Assembly: GCA_019454045.1 (NCBI GenBank)
Contig: SKCR01033437.1
Span: forward strand, 1-64,000
DNA from: Zanthoxylum bungeanum
Lineage: Eukaryota > Streptophyta > Magnoliopsida > Sapindales > Rutaceae
Reading direction: 5' to 3'
Length of the DNA stretch: 64,000 nt
Shown: piece by piece, positions 46,340 through 56,676 of the stretch
Position numbering within the stretch: position 1 is the stretch's first letter
Layout: each line of letters starts with the position of its first letter
Translations under genes and position numbers: made by a program
Notes under the pieces: generated by a model
Told to the model about the DNA's origin: nothing
Database searches by the model: none
What the model saw: the letters and a program-made list of their open reading frames with translations, nothing else

Positions 46340-47386
46340 CCATACTTACTCACAATCTTATATAAACAATAACTTCAACATATAAGTTCACTTTAACTAT
46401 TTTTATAACTATAAATCTATGTATAAATCATCCTAATATAAAACAACTGGGAAAGTAATATCTCAAATCCACCTCCAGGTTTCTAATTCTAAATTTTAAG
46501 TTATATTATCAACTTTAGTTGTAAATAATCTCTTCTTTTCCAACAACGAGTAGGGAGCAATGCAACTTGTGTGAAAGAACTCCATAAATCCTCATTGTTA
46601 CTGTTACTCCATTTCCGAACTATATATACATTTAATTATAAAAGTTTCACCAAATTTCCTTATTAAAAATCCATATATTCATCTAAAATAATTTCCCCAG
46701 TTTATAGGGTTTATAACCGAAACTTCCCCAATTTCTATTCTAAAAATCTACCGGTTCTTCGTCTTCTTATTCAATCCATTTCTTTTCTTTCAATTTAAAA
46801 AGATAAAATCAATTGAATTACCCTATTACATAATTCATTAACACGTTAACTATATACAATTCAACAAGCCCAAAAACTAATCCCTTACTGCCAGAATTAA
46901 ACCTAATCCAGTCACCACCATATTTTCCCCCAATTCTAGGGTTTCCCTCGGTTCACCCCCTTCAAACTCAGATTCTTAAACAATTGTTTCCTTCAATTAC
47001 ATACAACCAAAAATTCAATACAATATAACCCATTTTTTAATTGTCCTAACCTTTAATCATTTAATTTCTTATCATATTCGAATTCAAGGAATATAATCAC
47101 ACAATATACTTACTCAATTGCTTCTCTTTCTGAATCCGGCGACATGAACACGCCGGAGACTCACCGACGACCAAAACCATAGTTGGATGTTCCTCTCTTT
47201 CTCGCGCACTGCCTATTCTTTCCCTTCACTGAATAGGCACTCAAGTTATTTTAATATAAACTTACCATCAATTTCGTGAAAAGTTCCCATTACTTAATAA
47301 AATTGACCTCGCGTTCGGTGGCGGCCTTACGCGCGAAAAATAAAATTCACGCAATTTGCTATAATAACCCGGGATGTTACAAGTAT

Positions 47387-47545
47387 TTTGCCTACACAAT
47401 TAATAAAAATCACAATAAAAATACATAAAAGGTAAATTTAATTGTTATTTCATAAATATGTTAAATTAAGAGGATTAATGAAGCTGCAAATGTAAAATGA
47501 TTAATTTTTCTTTCAATAAATATGTACTTTTTAATGTTCATCACA
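47387..47545 (-). mobile_element. LTR-like sequence H, outer end
   Basis: On the minus strand a TGTGATGAACATT start near 47545 would suit an LTR terminus. It is continuous with 40036 after removing T3. Confidence 0.35.
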
Positions 47546-47572
47546 CCCTTCAATCATCTTATTGCTAGTCCA

Positions 47573-47928
47573 TAGTAGACCCGGCCAAGGTTCCGGTTCG
47601 GAACCGGAACAGAACCGGTTGGAATCGGACGGTTCCAGTTCCAACCGATTTTGGTTTCGGTTCCGGAACCCAACCGGTTCGGTCAGGGTTGGAACCGTAC
47701 GGTTCCGGTTGGAACCGTAGGGTTCCAAGACGAATCCTAATCCCCAATTAATGTTTAAATCTCAATTTTTTTTATTTTCAAAAAAGTAAAAAAAAAAATC
47801 CGAAGGGAACCGGAACCATACGGTTCGGTTACGGTTTCGATTCCACTTAAGTTTGGAACCAAAACCGAACCGAAATTATCAAGTTCGGTTCCGGTTCCAC
47901 ACTTGTGGAACCGAAAATCATTGAAAGA
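47573..47928. mobile_element. GGTTCC-rich, hAT-like terminal sequence
   Basis: There are many copies of GGTTCCGG/CCGGAACC in both orientations around a short A/T core. Such subterminal repeats are common at plant hAT transposon ends and their non-autonomous derivatives. I find no transposase and no clear pair of terminal repeats. The right side is joined to the truncated family-B LTR at 47929. Confidence 0.4.
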
Positions 47929-49794
47929 GTTGGGTATGGACTGATACTCACGATATCCTGTGACGTATCCAGAGAGGATCTGTCAGTCCCGTGTACGAGA
48001 TTTAGTTGTCCAATTTGTGATTCTTTGAAATCCTTGGTCGATGTATGATTCGGAAATGAGTTTCGAATATTTGTTAAGAATCATAATTATGTCGCGACAC
48101 ATGAATTGTTCGTAGCGGAGATTTGACATTTAATTATATCTCCGGAACAATTCGGATAACCTATGACAGAAGGATTATATATATGCAATGACTTCGACTT
48201 GGATGGTTCAACTCGATTATCTGTGGTCCTCGTAATTTATGAGTGGATGAATTACGGACATGGAAATGGTTTCCATGACAGATAAACTTAAACCTAAAGA
48301 GTCCCACAATATAAAGTGTACTCATTGAGCACTTGGACAATTAATTATGGATAATTCAGATTATTCATAATATTCACATGCGTATTAAATAATGTATATT
48401 TGTATACGATACATAATTTAGATTAGATACACATTATTAACCAATTAAATTTTGACATTTGATTTATTATTATTATTAGTTAATTAATTATTAATGATGA
48501 TAAAATGGAAGAATATTTTTGGAATATTATTCCATGGCATTATTTTATTTTTGTTAATTAATTGAATAAATTAATTAAAATGTTAATTAATTTATTTAAT
48601 TAAGATAAGAATATTATTGGAATATTCTTATTAATTTGCAAAATTTGATTTGCCAAACCATGTGTATTTGACACATGGATTTTTTTAATTAACAAAAATT
48701 AAATTAAATCAATTTTGGATAAGATCAAATTGTTGTCAAAATTTTAGCCACAAAAAAAATTATTATTTTCTTGGAAAATAATGGCCAAATTTCGGCACTT
48801 GTAGGGAAATTATTTAAATGGAAATTGTTTCCATTTTTGAGGGCTTGGCTATATTTCTCATGTGTTGAGAACAAAGAAATATTAGGTTAAGTTTTTGAAA
48901 CCAAGCTTACAACACCAAGGTGAAGGAAATTTGAGAGAAATTGGAACTTAATTAAAGGTAATATTAAGTTCCTACTTTATATTTTCTTAGTTTTATTTTT
49001 AAGCATGTGAAATATATATATAATATGTATGTTGCATGTTTATATTATATATTTATCAAGGATATGTATATTTGAATAAAATCTTGGTGATGGATGCTTA
49101 GTTAACCTTACTTATTTTTCCTTAAAAGCATGTGTAATTTGGATTAATTAGAGAATTAATTCAAAAAATTAAAATTGCCATTATAGAGTGATATTGCTAC
49201 TCAAATATTGCCTAGAATTGTTCTTGAAACTTTATAATGCGGTGATTTAATTTGGAACAAGTTAATTGAATTAATTTGTGATTAAATTGGATTTTAGCAT
49301 GAAAATTTGGTAAAAATTAATTCTGGATCAGATCTGAATTTGTCACTTAAAACGAAATATTTTTCATATAAAAATGTGTTGTTTGGGTGAAAATGAATGT
49401 GTATTGGGTGGTGGATAAATTCTGAAAATTGTTCCGGGGCGAAAACGCGAGAAAACGGCGAAATTCACGTCAACAGGGAACTGGGCACTGTTCGGGTTGC
49501 CCAAGGACTGACCGAACACTGCCCGAGTGTCTGGGATGGCCCGGCTCAGCTGTTGGTCAACCGGTTTGACCGTTTACCCGTTACACGTATTATTTGCCGA
49601 AAAATATTTTCGTAAAATAATTCATCGTGCAACAAAATATATTATGTTATTAAATATTAGTAAATAATATATTTAATATTATTTGAGTGAATTATAAATA
49701 TATGATATTAATTAATTTGCTCGAGAATTTTTTAAAATGTTTAAAAAATCATTTTTGCCCTCCACCGCGAGCTTCCGCTGCGCTTACCCCAACA
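47929..49794 (+). mobile_element. 5' LTR of family B (5'-truncated)
   Basis: From GTTGGGTATGGACTGATACTC it matches 57215-57978 closely, then continues through sequence like 12732-13680 to the end CCCCAACA. It includes a hairpin array with 5-nt loops at 48512-48678. Confidence 0.9.
48512..48678 (+). repeat. Hairpin array with 5-nt loops in family-B LTR
   Basis: Perfect stems: 48512-48528 (6 bp, loop TTTGG), 48554-48578 (10, GAATA), 48583-48603 (8, TTTAT), 48605-48631 (11, ATTGG) and 48658-48678 (8, ATTTG). All loops are exactly five bases. The 3' LTR copy (near 57805-57971) keeps them and has an additional perfect 9-bp stem from TTTGGCAAA near 57928. Confidence 0.85.
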
Positions 49795-49797
49795 AAA

Positions 49798-49808
49798 TGA
49801 TATCAGAG
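49798..49808 (+). other. Primer-binding site of family B
   Basis: TGATATCAGAG lies three bases after the LTR end. It is the copia initiator-Met site (TGGTATCAGAGC) with one G changed to A. Confidence 0.75.
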
Positions 49809-50527
49809 TGTCTGATCCCACATCCAAAATATTTTTCATGCCTTAAATATTTGATATTTAATTCAATTTATTTTACACATGCTTGAGAATTAATTGATTG
49901 GATCAATTATTTAACTGTTCGACAGTTTTGTAAAATCCCCTTAATAAGGCCTTTTGCTTTTTTGTGAGTGTATTGTACACTAATAGGTCTGTCTCGTCAA
50001 TACGGATATAAATACTTTTCTTGATACTGTGGTTGTGTCTGCCAAAGCAGTGCGGTTATGGTTAACGGAAATTTGTTTATACCGGTAAAACTTATTTGAT
50101 AAGAAACAAATTCGAGCGAACGTGTATACAAATAGATGCCAAAGCAGTGAGGTGATGCATTAGTACCTTGGATATGTACATTGACGAGTATTGCCTTGAA
50201 TACGCCATATCCAATAGATGCCAAAGCAGTGAGGATCGGAAATGGTTCAGGACATATTTTAAAGAGTCACATTGGATGTGATTGGTAATTGTTACCTACT
50301 TTCAAATATATTTGGGCACAATGTGCCAAAGCTGTGTGTTCAAATATATTTGTGAGGTCTACTTCCTGCTATAGAATTTAATTTAATTATTGAATTCTTG
50401 TATTTTGTTTGGGGAATTATCAATTTATGTAAAATAGTGGGAGGGCATCCTTATATTAAGAATCCATGATATGTTGGATGTTTTGTGATATTGAGGAAAT
50501 TACTTTTATCTGCTAACTCCTGTTTCT
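49809..50527 (+). other. Family-B leader with four TGCCAAAGCAGTG repeats
   Basis: About 720 bp without coding similarity. TGCCAAAGCAGTG or TGCCAAAGCTGTG lies at 50040, 50137, 50219 and 50324, spaced 97, 82 and 105 bp. Two copies share the longer AATAGATGCCAAAGCAGTGA. The last is flanked by repeated CAAATATATTTG. Confidence 0.85.
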
Positions 50528-51119
50528 TTGGTAAAGTTTGTGATGGCAGCTACTACTTCCGTTAATCCGTTTGCTCGTGTCCTGAACGCGAATAAATTGA
50601 CTGGTCTTAAGAACTTTAGTGAATGCGAATTAGATCTTAAGATAGTCTTGAGATCAGAGAAGTTGGGTTATGTGCTGGATAGTCCAATACCTTTGGATAT
50701 TGCTCCGGAGTCTTTACCTGAAGAGAGGGAGGTATTTGAGAAATGGAACGATGATGATTTGAGAGTCAAGTTATTCATTCTCTGTTCTATGTCTCCTGAT
50801 CTAAAGAGGCAATATGCTGATATGTCTGACTCCTACAGTATTATTACTCAACTTTGGGAGCTATTTCTAAACCAGGAGCAGAACTTGGTATATAGAATCT
50901 TTGTGGAATTGTTCTACGCTCGTTTCGCTGATGGCAAGCTTGTGAGTCCGCATGTCCTGCACATGATGGATCTTATGGAGCAGTTTCGAAAGTATGACTT
51001 TTAGTTGAATGAGACTTTGGGCAGGAATTTGATTATTGGCACACTCCCACCAGCGTATTCCCAATTCATTATGAACTTCAACATGCATGGTATTCGCTGT
51101 TCCTACATGTAATACTACG
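50528..51119 (+). pseudogene. gag: Family-B gag, 5' part
   Basis: The open frame begins at 50528; ATG 50543 (MAATTSVNPFARVLN) is the likelier start. It has the copia gag pattern (KNFSECELDLKIVLRSEKLGYVLD; KWNDDDLRVKLFILCSMSPDL; AYSQFIMNFNMHG). There is a TAG at about 51002 and a TAA at 51100. The frame then runs into the target duplication of LTR E and resumes on its far side at 53347 in phase. Confidence 0.88.
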
Positions 51120-52954
51120 TGACAAAAAAAAAAGACAACTTTTTTTTAAAGGGCCGTGACACATTTTTTTTTTTCAGTTTTTCTTTTTTTTCCCCTCTCT
51201 CTTTCTTTCTTTTCTCCCAAATACTCTCTCTCACTGCCAAGTCTTGAAACCGTTGCTGCCACTTCACCGTCGACCATCAGCCACCACGCGCCGGACCGCC
51301 AGAAAGCTGCCGCCGTCAGTTTTCCAGCGCTACCGAGATCGAGTCCAACGGCCTCCGGACGCGCCGCCTGAAGGAGCGATTCATCGCCGTTAATTCTGCA
51401 TTTTCCGGCCACCTCCGATCACTTCTGACAGCCACCTCCGGTGAGTGGGTACTTTTCAGGCCGAGATCTTTCCAATGCCGGTGGTCACTTCCTGATCCGA
51501 CATCGTTTGGGTTGTTTTCCGTTTTATATCTACCGGTAATTCGGGATTTATATTGGAAGTTGAGATCCGACCGTTGGATCGACGATCCGAACATATCAGA
51601 TTGTTGCTCTCGATTATACGAGCATTTTGGTATATATATCTACCGTTGAAAGTTTCTGGTGGTGGGGCTCGTTTTTTAGATGTGGGGCCCGCTTGCCTCG
51701 TTAAGCGTATCAGCAAGTTCTGAAGCCGTCGTTGTAATTCTTGAGATATTGGCTGACTAATGGATCTTTCTTTGAGAGATTTGGAGATCGTTGGAGCTCG
51801 GTATGTAATTATTACCGTTTTGGGGGTGTAAATGATAGAATTGGAAAGTTTTGGATATAATTGTAAATTTGCATAATTAAGAGGGTAAAATTGTAAATTC
51901 TGCTAATTATGGATTAAATAGTAATATTTAAGAATTTTAGGACTATTTGAGCATATCGGAAAAGTTTAGGGGCTAAAAAGGAAATTTAGAAAGTTTAGGG
52001 GTAAAATCGTAATTTTGGATAAATTGAGGGACCTGATCGTAATTTTACATTTTTCAGATTCTTGGCGAGGATATAGATTTATTCAGAGCTTTTGCATGGA
52101 TAGAGGTAAGTACACTCTGTTGTGATTCTCTTAACATATTGTTTGATGATTGATGGTTGTGGTGAGAGTCGGTATATATATATAAATATAATGGAATATT
52201 ATATATATATATATATATATTTATATTAAATATATTTTGTTGAGATATAATATTGAGATATTGAAAGCATGATAAATATGAAATCATGATTATTGAGATG
52301 AGATTGATGGATTGGATGTGAGATGTGATTGTGTTTGATGATGTGTGCTGATGTGTTACGCTGCCGGGTTTTGTATAATAGTGGTCGGATTTGAGATGAG
52401 ATGTGATGATACATCAGATGATATGAGATGATAGAAAACATTGGGAGTTGTCATTGAGGACTCTTCCATTGGTTTTGATTTGGGGGTATACGGGGACTCC
52501 CCCATTGATTATATTTCACTCACATTTTACGAGTTGATATGGTTGGAAACATTGGGGGTAAGAGAGGGACTCTCCCATTGGTTTCAATCCACTGTTATAC
52601 TAAACCCGGACTAGCAACCATGTTTGATGGATGTTTGTATTGTTGTGGGATGATTGTTGTGATGATATTATAACATATGCTATTTTCATATATTGTATTA
52701 TAATATAAATATATATATACATATATATATTTATATATGTTCGTTGGAAAATTGATTGAGTAATCAGTAGCATGAGAACATAATGGTGAATACTAATTTG
52801 AGATATAAATTGTATATTCGTACTATGAATTGAAATATTGAGTACTATGTGATTTTGAGATGAGTTGATGGATGTAATGAGATGAGATGTGTTGTTGTGA
52901 GTATGTTCTGCCTGAGATAGCTGTTATATATCTTAACTGATATTTCATATATTT

Positions 52955-52985
<31 letters not shown>

Positions 52986-53346
52986 TCCTATTTTGTTGGT
53001 GAGGTCATGTTGAGAGAATGAGTGCTTACTTGCTGAGCTTTTTAAGCTCACTCCCCTATTCCCCAAACATTCCAGGTAGTTCGCGAGCACAACAGGAGCA
53101 GTACCAGATTTGGATCCACGTGCCACAGTTGTATACTCGGGATGGTCCAGACATTTGAGTCGTCACTTGTATATTATTAAGACATGTTGTAAACCATGTA
53201 TTTGATGTATATTCCATGTATTTGTAATTTATGATGTATTATTATGTGAGATCAAATGATGGGTTTGTCATATAGAGTGCTCGAGCTGAAGTTGATCGCG
53301 GACCTCTTTCTAGGGTTGGGCCCGCCCTAGGGAGGGGGTCGTGACA
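51120..53346 (+). mobile_element. Solo LTR E inserted in family-B gag
   Basis: It runs from TGACAAAA to GGGGGTCGTGACA, about 2.2 kb. CTAC is repeated on both sides (ACTAC at 51114-51118 and 53346-53350); the exact end is uncertain by one base. Near its start are a pyrimidine tract and a GC-rich leader (51240-51420); near its end GCTGAGCTTTTTAAGCTCAC and TTCCAGGTAG, as in chromovirus-type long LTRs. TA-dinucleotide runs lie at 52190-52220 and 52965-52985. It has no coding sequence. Confidence 0.83.
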
Positions 53347-53640
53347 CTACAATCAGTTGTATATGATGCTTCAGACTGCTGAGGAGGACATCAAGAAGAG
53401 TGTGTCGACACTCATCTCAAAGTCCTCTTTGCCTAGTTCTTCTTCTTGTCAATCTGCGAGATCGGGCAAGAAGTAGAAGAAAAAGGCAAAGAAGACTGGC
53501 TCCGGTGTTCCTCCGAAAGGAAATGTTGAAAAACCAGGCAAGAAGAAGAAGAAATCAGCTGAGGACAAATGAATTGGACATTGGAGGAGCAATTGGCCAG
53601 ACTACATAGATTTCGTCAGATGGGAGAGAGCCTCTTCATC
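53347..53640 (+). pseudogene. gag: Family-B gag, 3' part
   Basis: It resumes with QLYMMLQTAEEDIKKS, then a Lys-rich linker with a TAG near 53476, and a decayed zinc knuckle (IGHWRSNWPDY) in which a stop and a Trp replace expected Cys residues. The spurious 53400-53609 frame reads the same DNA out of phase. Confidence 0.78.
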
Positions 53641-53644
53641 AGGT

Positions 53645-54105
53645 ATGTTTATTTTCCCTATCATTGATATCTCTTTGGCTTGTGAAGCCATTGGTTCTGG
53701 TTGGGTTTTAGATTCTGCTAGTCCTACTCACATCTGCAATTCATTGCAGGGGCTGAAAGTCAGTAAAATGCTGAATCCAGGCGAGATGCAACTTCATTTT
53801 GGAAATGAGGATTCCTTATCTGTAGCAGCCGTTAGCGAATATAAGATTCATCTTTCCAGAGGCAGCATCGGTATTAGATACAAAAAGATATTATGTACAT
53901 ATTAATAATCGTTCTATGTATATATATATATGATATGAATGATGTTATGTTACACAAATGTTCAAATTCGTAAGGTCATTATATTTTGCATGCCATTAGA
54001 GATGTTTATGAAATTGGGGATAATAAACGTAAAAGATATGAAATAACTGATACTGAATTGTGGCTTATGCGGTTAGGTCATATATGTGTATGACGCATAA
54101 TCTAG
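53645..54105 (+). pseudogene. Family-B protease (decayed)
   Basis: The active-site region is GWVLDSASPTHICNS near 53700, where copia proteases usually have DSGAS; the Gly is lost. SLQGLKVSKMLNPGEMQLHFGN follows. The frame ends at 53905 and similarity fades until WLMRLGHI near 54062, the start of the integrase finger region. Confidence 0.78.
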
Positions 54106-54860
54106 TTGGTTAAGAATAGTCTGATTGAGAATCTAACCATACAATCTTTTCCAACTTGTGAATCATGTATTCAGGGTAAAATGACCAAAGCCCCATTTAC
54201 TGGTGTTGGATATCGAGCCACTGACTTATTGGAGCTTGTACATAGTGATGTATGTGGTCCCATAAGTCACACTACTAATAGTGGTTTTTCTTACTTCGTA
54301 ACTTTTACCGATGATTTTTCACGGTATGGTTATGTTTATTTGATGGAACATAAATCGGAAACCTTTGAAAAGTTCAAAAAATTTCGAAACAAAGTAGAAA
54401 AACAAACTGGTAAATTCATCAAATGCCTTCGATCAGATCGAGGCGGTGAATATATGAGTAGTGAATTCACCGAGTATCTTAAAGAGAATGGGATTTTCGC
54501 TCAATATACTCCTCCGGGTACTCCACAGCACAATAGAATATCTGAAAGGAGAAATCAGACTTTATTGGATATAGTCCGATCTATGTTGAGTTTTACAGAT
54601 CTACCTTAATTTTTGTGGGGGTATGATTTTCTTACTGTTGTACATCTGCTGAACATGGTTCCTTCTAAAGTTGTTCCCACTACTCCATATAAGATATGGG
54701 TTGGTAGGAAACCGAACCATAAATATATTAGGGTTTGGGGCTGTCCTGCATACGTCAGAGTGACGCAGCAGGATAAACTTTTACCTCAGGGGTGAAAAGT
54801 TAGGTTTGTTGGATATCTTTCAAATTCCAAAGGATATCAATTCTATGATCTCGGGCATCG
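54060..54860 (+). pseudogene. Family-B integrase
   Basis: 54106-54609 has the finger's CESCIQGKMTKAPF, then the core with Asp in LVHSDVCGP, Asp in LRSDRGGEY and Glu in RISERRNQTLLD. A TAA near 54607 precedes 54613-54795 (TTPYKIWVGRKP, RVWGCPAYV), and a TGA near 54794 precedes RFVGYLSNSKGYQFYD. All three catalytic residues are intact, but two stops separate the parts. It would insert cDNA; it acts in the nucleus in active relatives. Confidence 0.92.
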
Positions 54861-54864
54861 AAAT

Positions 54865-55860
54865 ATGTTCGTAGCTCGTTTTGCCAGATTTCTTGAAGAA
54901 TTCTTGGCAAAAGGTGGTAATCATATAAGGGTTGAGCTTGATGAAGTTCAACCTATAGATGACAGACCGATAGAGGAATCAGAAGTTCAGACAGAAGCAG
55001 AACCTTCTAGTTACACTCTCTGTAGGTCTACTAGGATATCGAGACCTCCTGAGCGATTGTATTTGAAACAAGATAAGAGTCTCGATGTGCTTCTCCTAGA
55101 GGAGACTGATCTGTATACCTATAGAGAATCAATGTTAGACATTGATTCCGCTAAATGGCAGGAAGCCATGAATTCTAAAATAGACTCTATGCATCAGAAT
55201 CAAGTATGGGACTTGGTTCCGCTTCATGAGGGAGGTTGTAAATGGGTTTACAAAAGGAAGCGCGGGCCCGATGGGAAGGTTGAAACCTTCAAAGCCCGAC
55301 TGGTTGCTAAATGTTACACTCAAAGGCCAGGTGTGGACTATGATGAAACCTTTTCACCGGTAGCGATGCTAAAGTCTATTAGGATTCTATTGCCATCGTT
55401 GTTTACCATGATTATGATATTTGGAAAATGGATGTCAAAATGACTGTTCTTAATGGATTTCTTGATGAAGAAATCTATATGGAACAGCCGGAGGGTTTTA
55501 TCTCCAGCCAAAATTCTGGCATGGTTTGTAAGCTTAAGAAGTCCATTTATGGGCTTAAACAAGCTTCGTGGAGTTGGAATCTTCGTTTTGATGAGGTAAT
55601 CAGATTTGTCTGGTTTTCTAAAAAATGAAGAAGAACCTTGTGTTTATAAGAAGTTTAATGAGAGTATGCTTGTGTTCTTAGTGCTTTATGTTGACGACAT
55701 CCTGATCATTGGAAATGATCTTGGAATGATGCATGGTGTTAAAGCATACCTCTGTAAAAACTTCTCCATGAAAAACTTGGGTGAAGCTTCCTATATACTT
55801 GGTATAAAACTCTATAGAGATAGAGAAAGGAAGCTTATTGGGTTATCCTAATCTTCGTAC
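54865..55860 (+). pseudogene. pol: Family-B reverse transcriptase
   Basis: It starts with an acidic linker (54865-55120) including STRISRPPERL, then RT: AKWQEAMNSKIDSMHQNQVWDLV, GGCKWVYKRKRG, ARLVAKCYTQRPGVDYDETFSPVAML. A shift near 55400 passes to MDVKMTVLNGFLDEEIYMEQPEGF and SIYGLKQASWSWN (55428-55628), and another near 55605 to the 55606-55851 frame with YVDDILIIGND near 55687. The ALKSI-type region is altered and a TAA ends the thumb at 55849. Confidence 0.92.
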
Positions 55861-55947
55861 ATAGATAAGATCATAGAAAGGTACAACTTTGGCAATTGTA
55901 AAGTTGCTAATATACATTTCCAACATGTCATTCATCTTTCAAAGAAG

Positions 55948-56657
55948 ATGTGTCCTCAGACGGAAGATGAAAAGGCTAGAATGTCTAGCCAACCTTATGC
56001 ATCATGCTTAGGAAGCATCATGTATGACATGTTATGTACAATACCTGATATTAGCCATACAGTAAGCGTTACTAGCAGATATCAATCAAATCCAGGTAAC
56101 GACCATTGGATGGCCGTTAAACATATCCTAAAGTATCTAAAAGGTACTAAGAATAAGTTTCTTATTTATGGAGAAGGTGATTTACTTATAAAAGGATATA
56201 CAGAATCTGACTTCCAGTCTGATCCTGATGATAGAAAGTCAACCTCAGGTTTTGTATTTACTCTTAATAATGCTACAGTCAGATGAAAGTGTTCCAAACA
56301 AGGATCAATACTGAGGCGAAATATATTTCGGCATCAGATGCTGTAAAGGAAGCTGTATGGATTAAAAAATTTATCACTGAATTGGGAGTTGTCCCAAGCA
56401 TCGAGGATTTGATCCTGTTGTTCTGTGATAATAGTAGTGTCATTGAACAAGCGAAAGAACCTAGAGCGCATCGGAAATTGAAACATGTGGAACAGAAGTA
56501 CCACATTATTCGTGAGATCATCGCTCGAGGAGATGTTGCCATATGCAAGATATTTGGAGAGGACAACATAGCAGACCCGCTTACGAAGGCATTGCCTCCG
56601 AGACTATATGATAGACATGTAGAGGCGATGGGTATTAGATACCATCAAATTTGGCAC
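55948..56657 (+). pseudogene. Family-B RT thumb and RNase H
   Basis: 55948-56286 carries the connection (CLGSIMYDMLCTIPDISH; DHWMAVKHILKYLKGT) and the RNase H start (GYTESDFQSDPDDRKSTSGFVF). After a shift near 56280 the 56283-56660 frame has NTEAKYISASDAVKEAVWIKKF, LFCDNSSVIEQAKEP and GEDNIADPLTKAL, ending WH-stop just before the polypurine tract. In copia RNase H the first Asp is usually in GYTDAD; here it is GYTESD. Confidence 0.9.
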
Positions 56658-56660
56658 TAG

Positions 56661-56676
56661 AGCAAGTGGGAGAAAA
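56661..56676 (+). other. Polypurine tract of family B
   Basis: GAGCAAGTGGGAGAAAA ends at the 3' LTR start. It resembles the family-A tract CCAAGTGGGAGAT. Confidence 0.75.

Larger units (their letters stand above)
40037..47381 (-). mobile_element. Solo LTR T3 (reversed), split by T2
   Basis: Plus-strand ends are TGTAACATCCCG and CGGGATGTTACA. AGTAT flanks both sides (40032-40036 and 47382-47386), a perfect target duplication. The first 70 bp are the reverse complement of the T1 3' end (GCCGGTAACAT... versus ATGCTACCGGCAGGAGACA). Without T2 the LTR is about 4.2 kb. It also holds two SINEs and a minisatellite. A GC-rich stretch at 47130-47220 corresponds to the leader seen in T1. Confidence 0.9.

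Noticed and set aside
45630..46385. Two ORFs sharing a Pro/Trp-rich segment, suggesting a duplicated gene
   Set aside because: The shared segment is the antisense of two SINE copies with their own target duplications.
51146..51716. Minus- and plus-strand ORFs of 71-92 residues near the start of LTR E
   Set aside because: They fall in the pyrimidine tract and GC-rich leader of a solo LTR and match no protein family I recognise.
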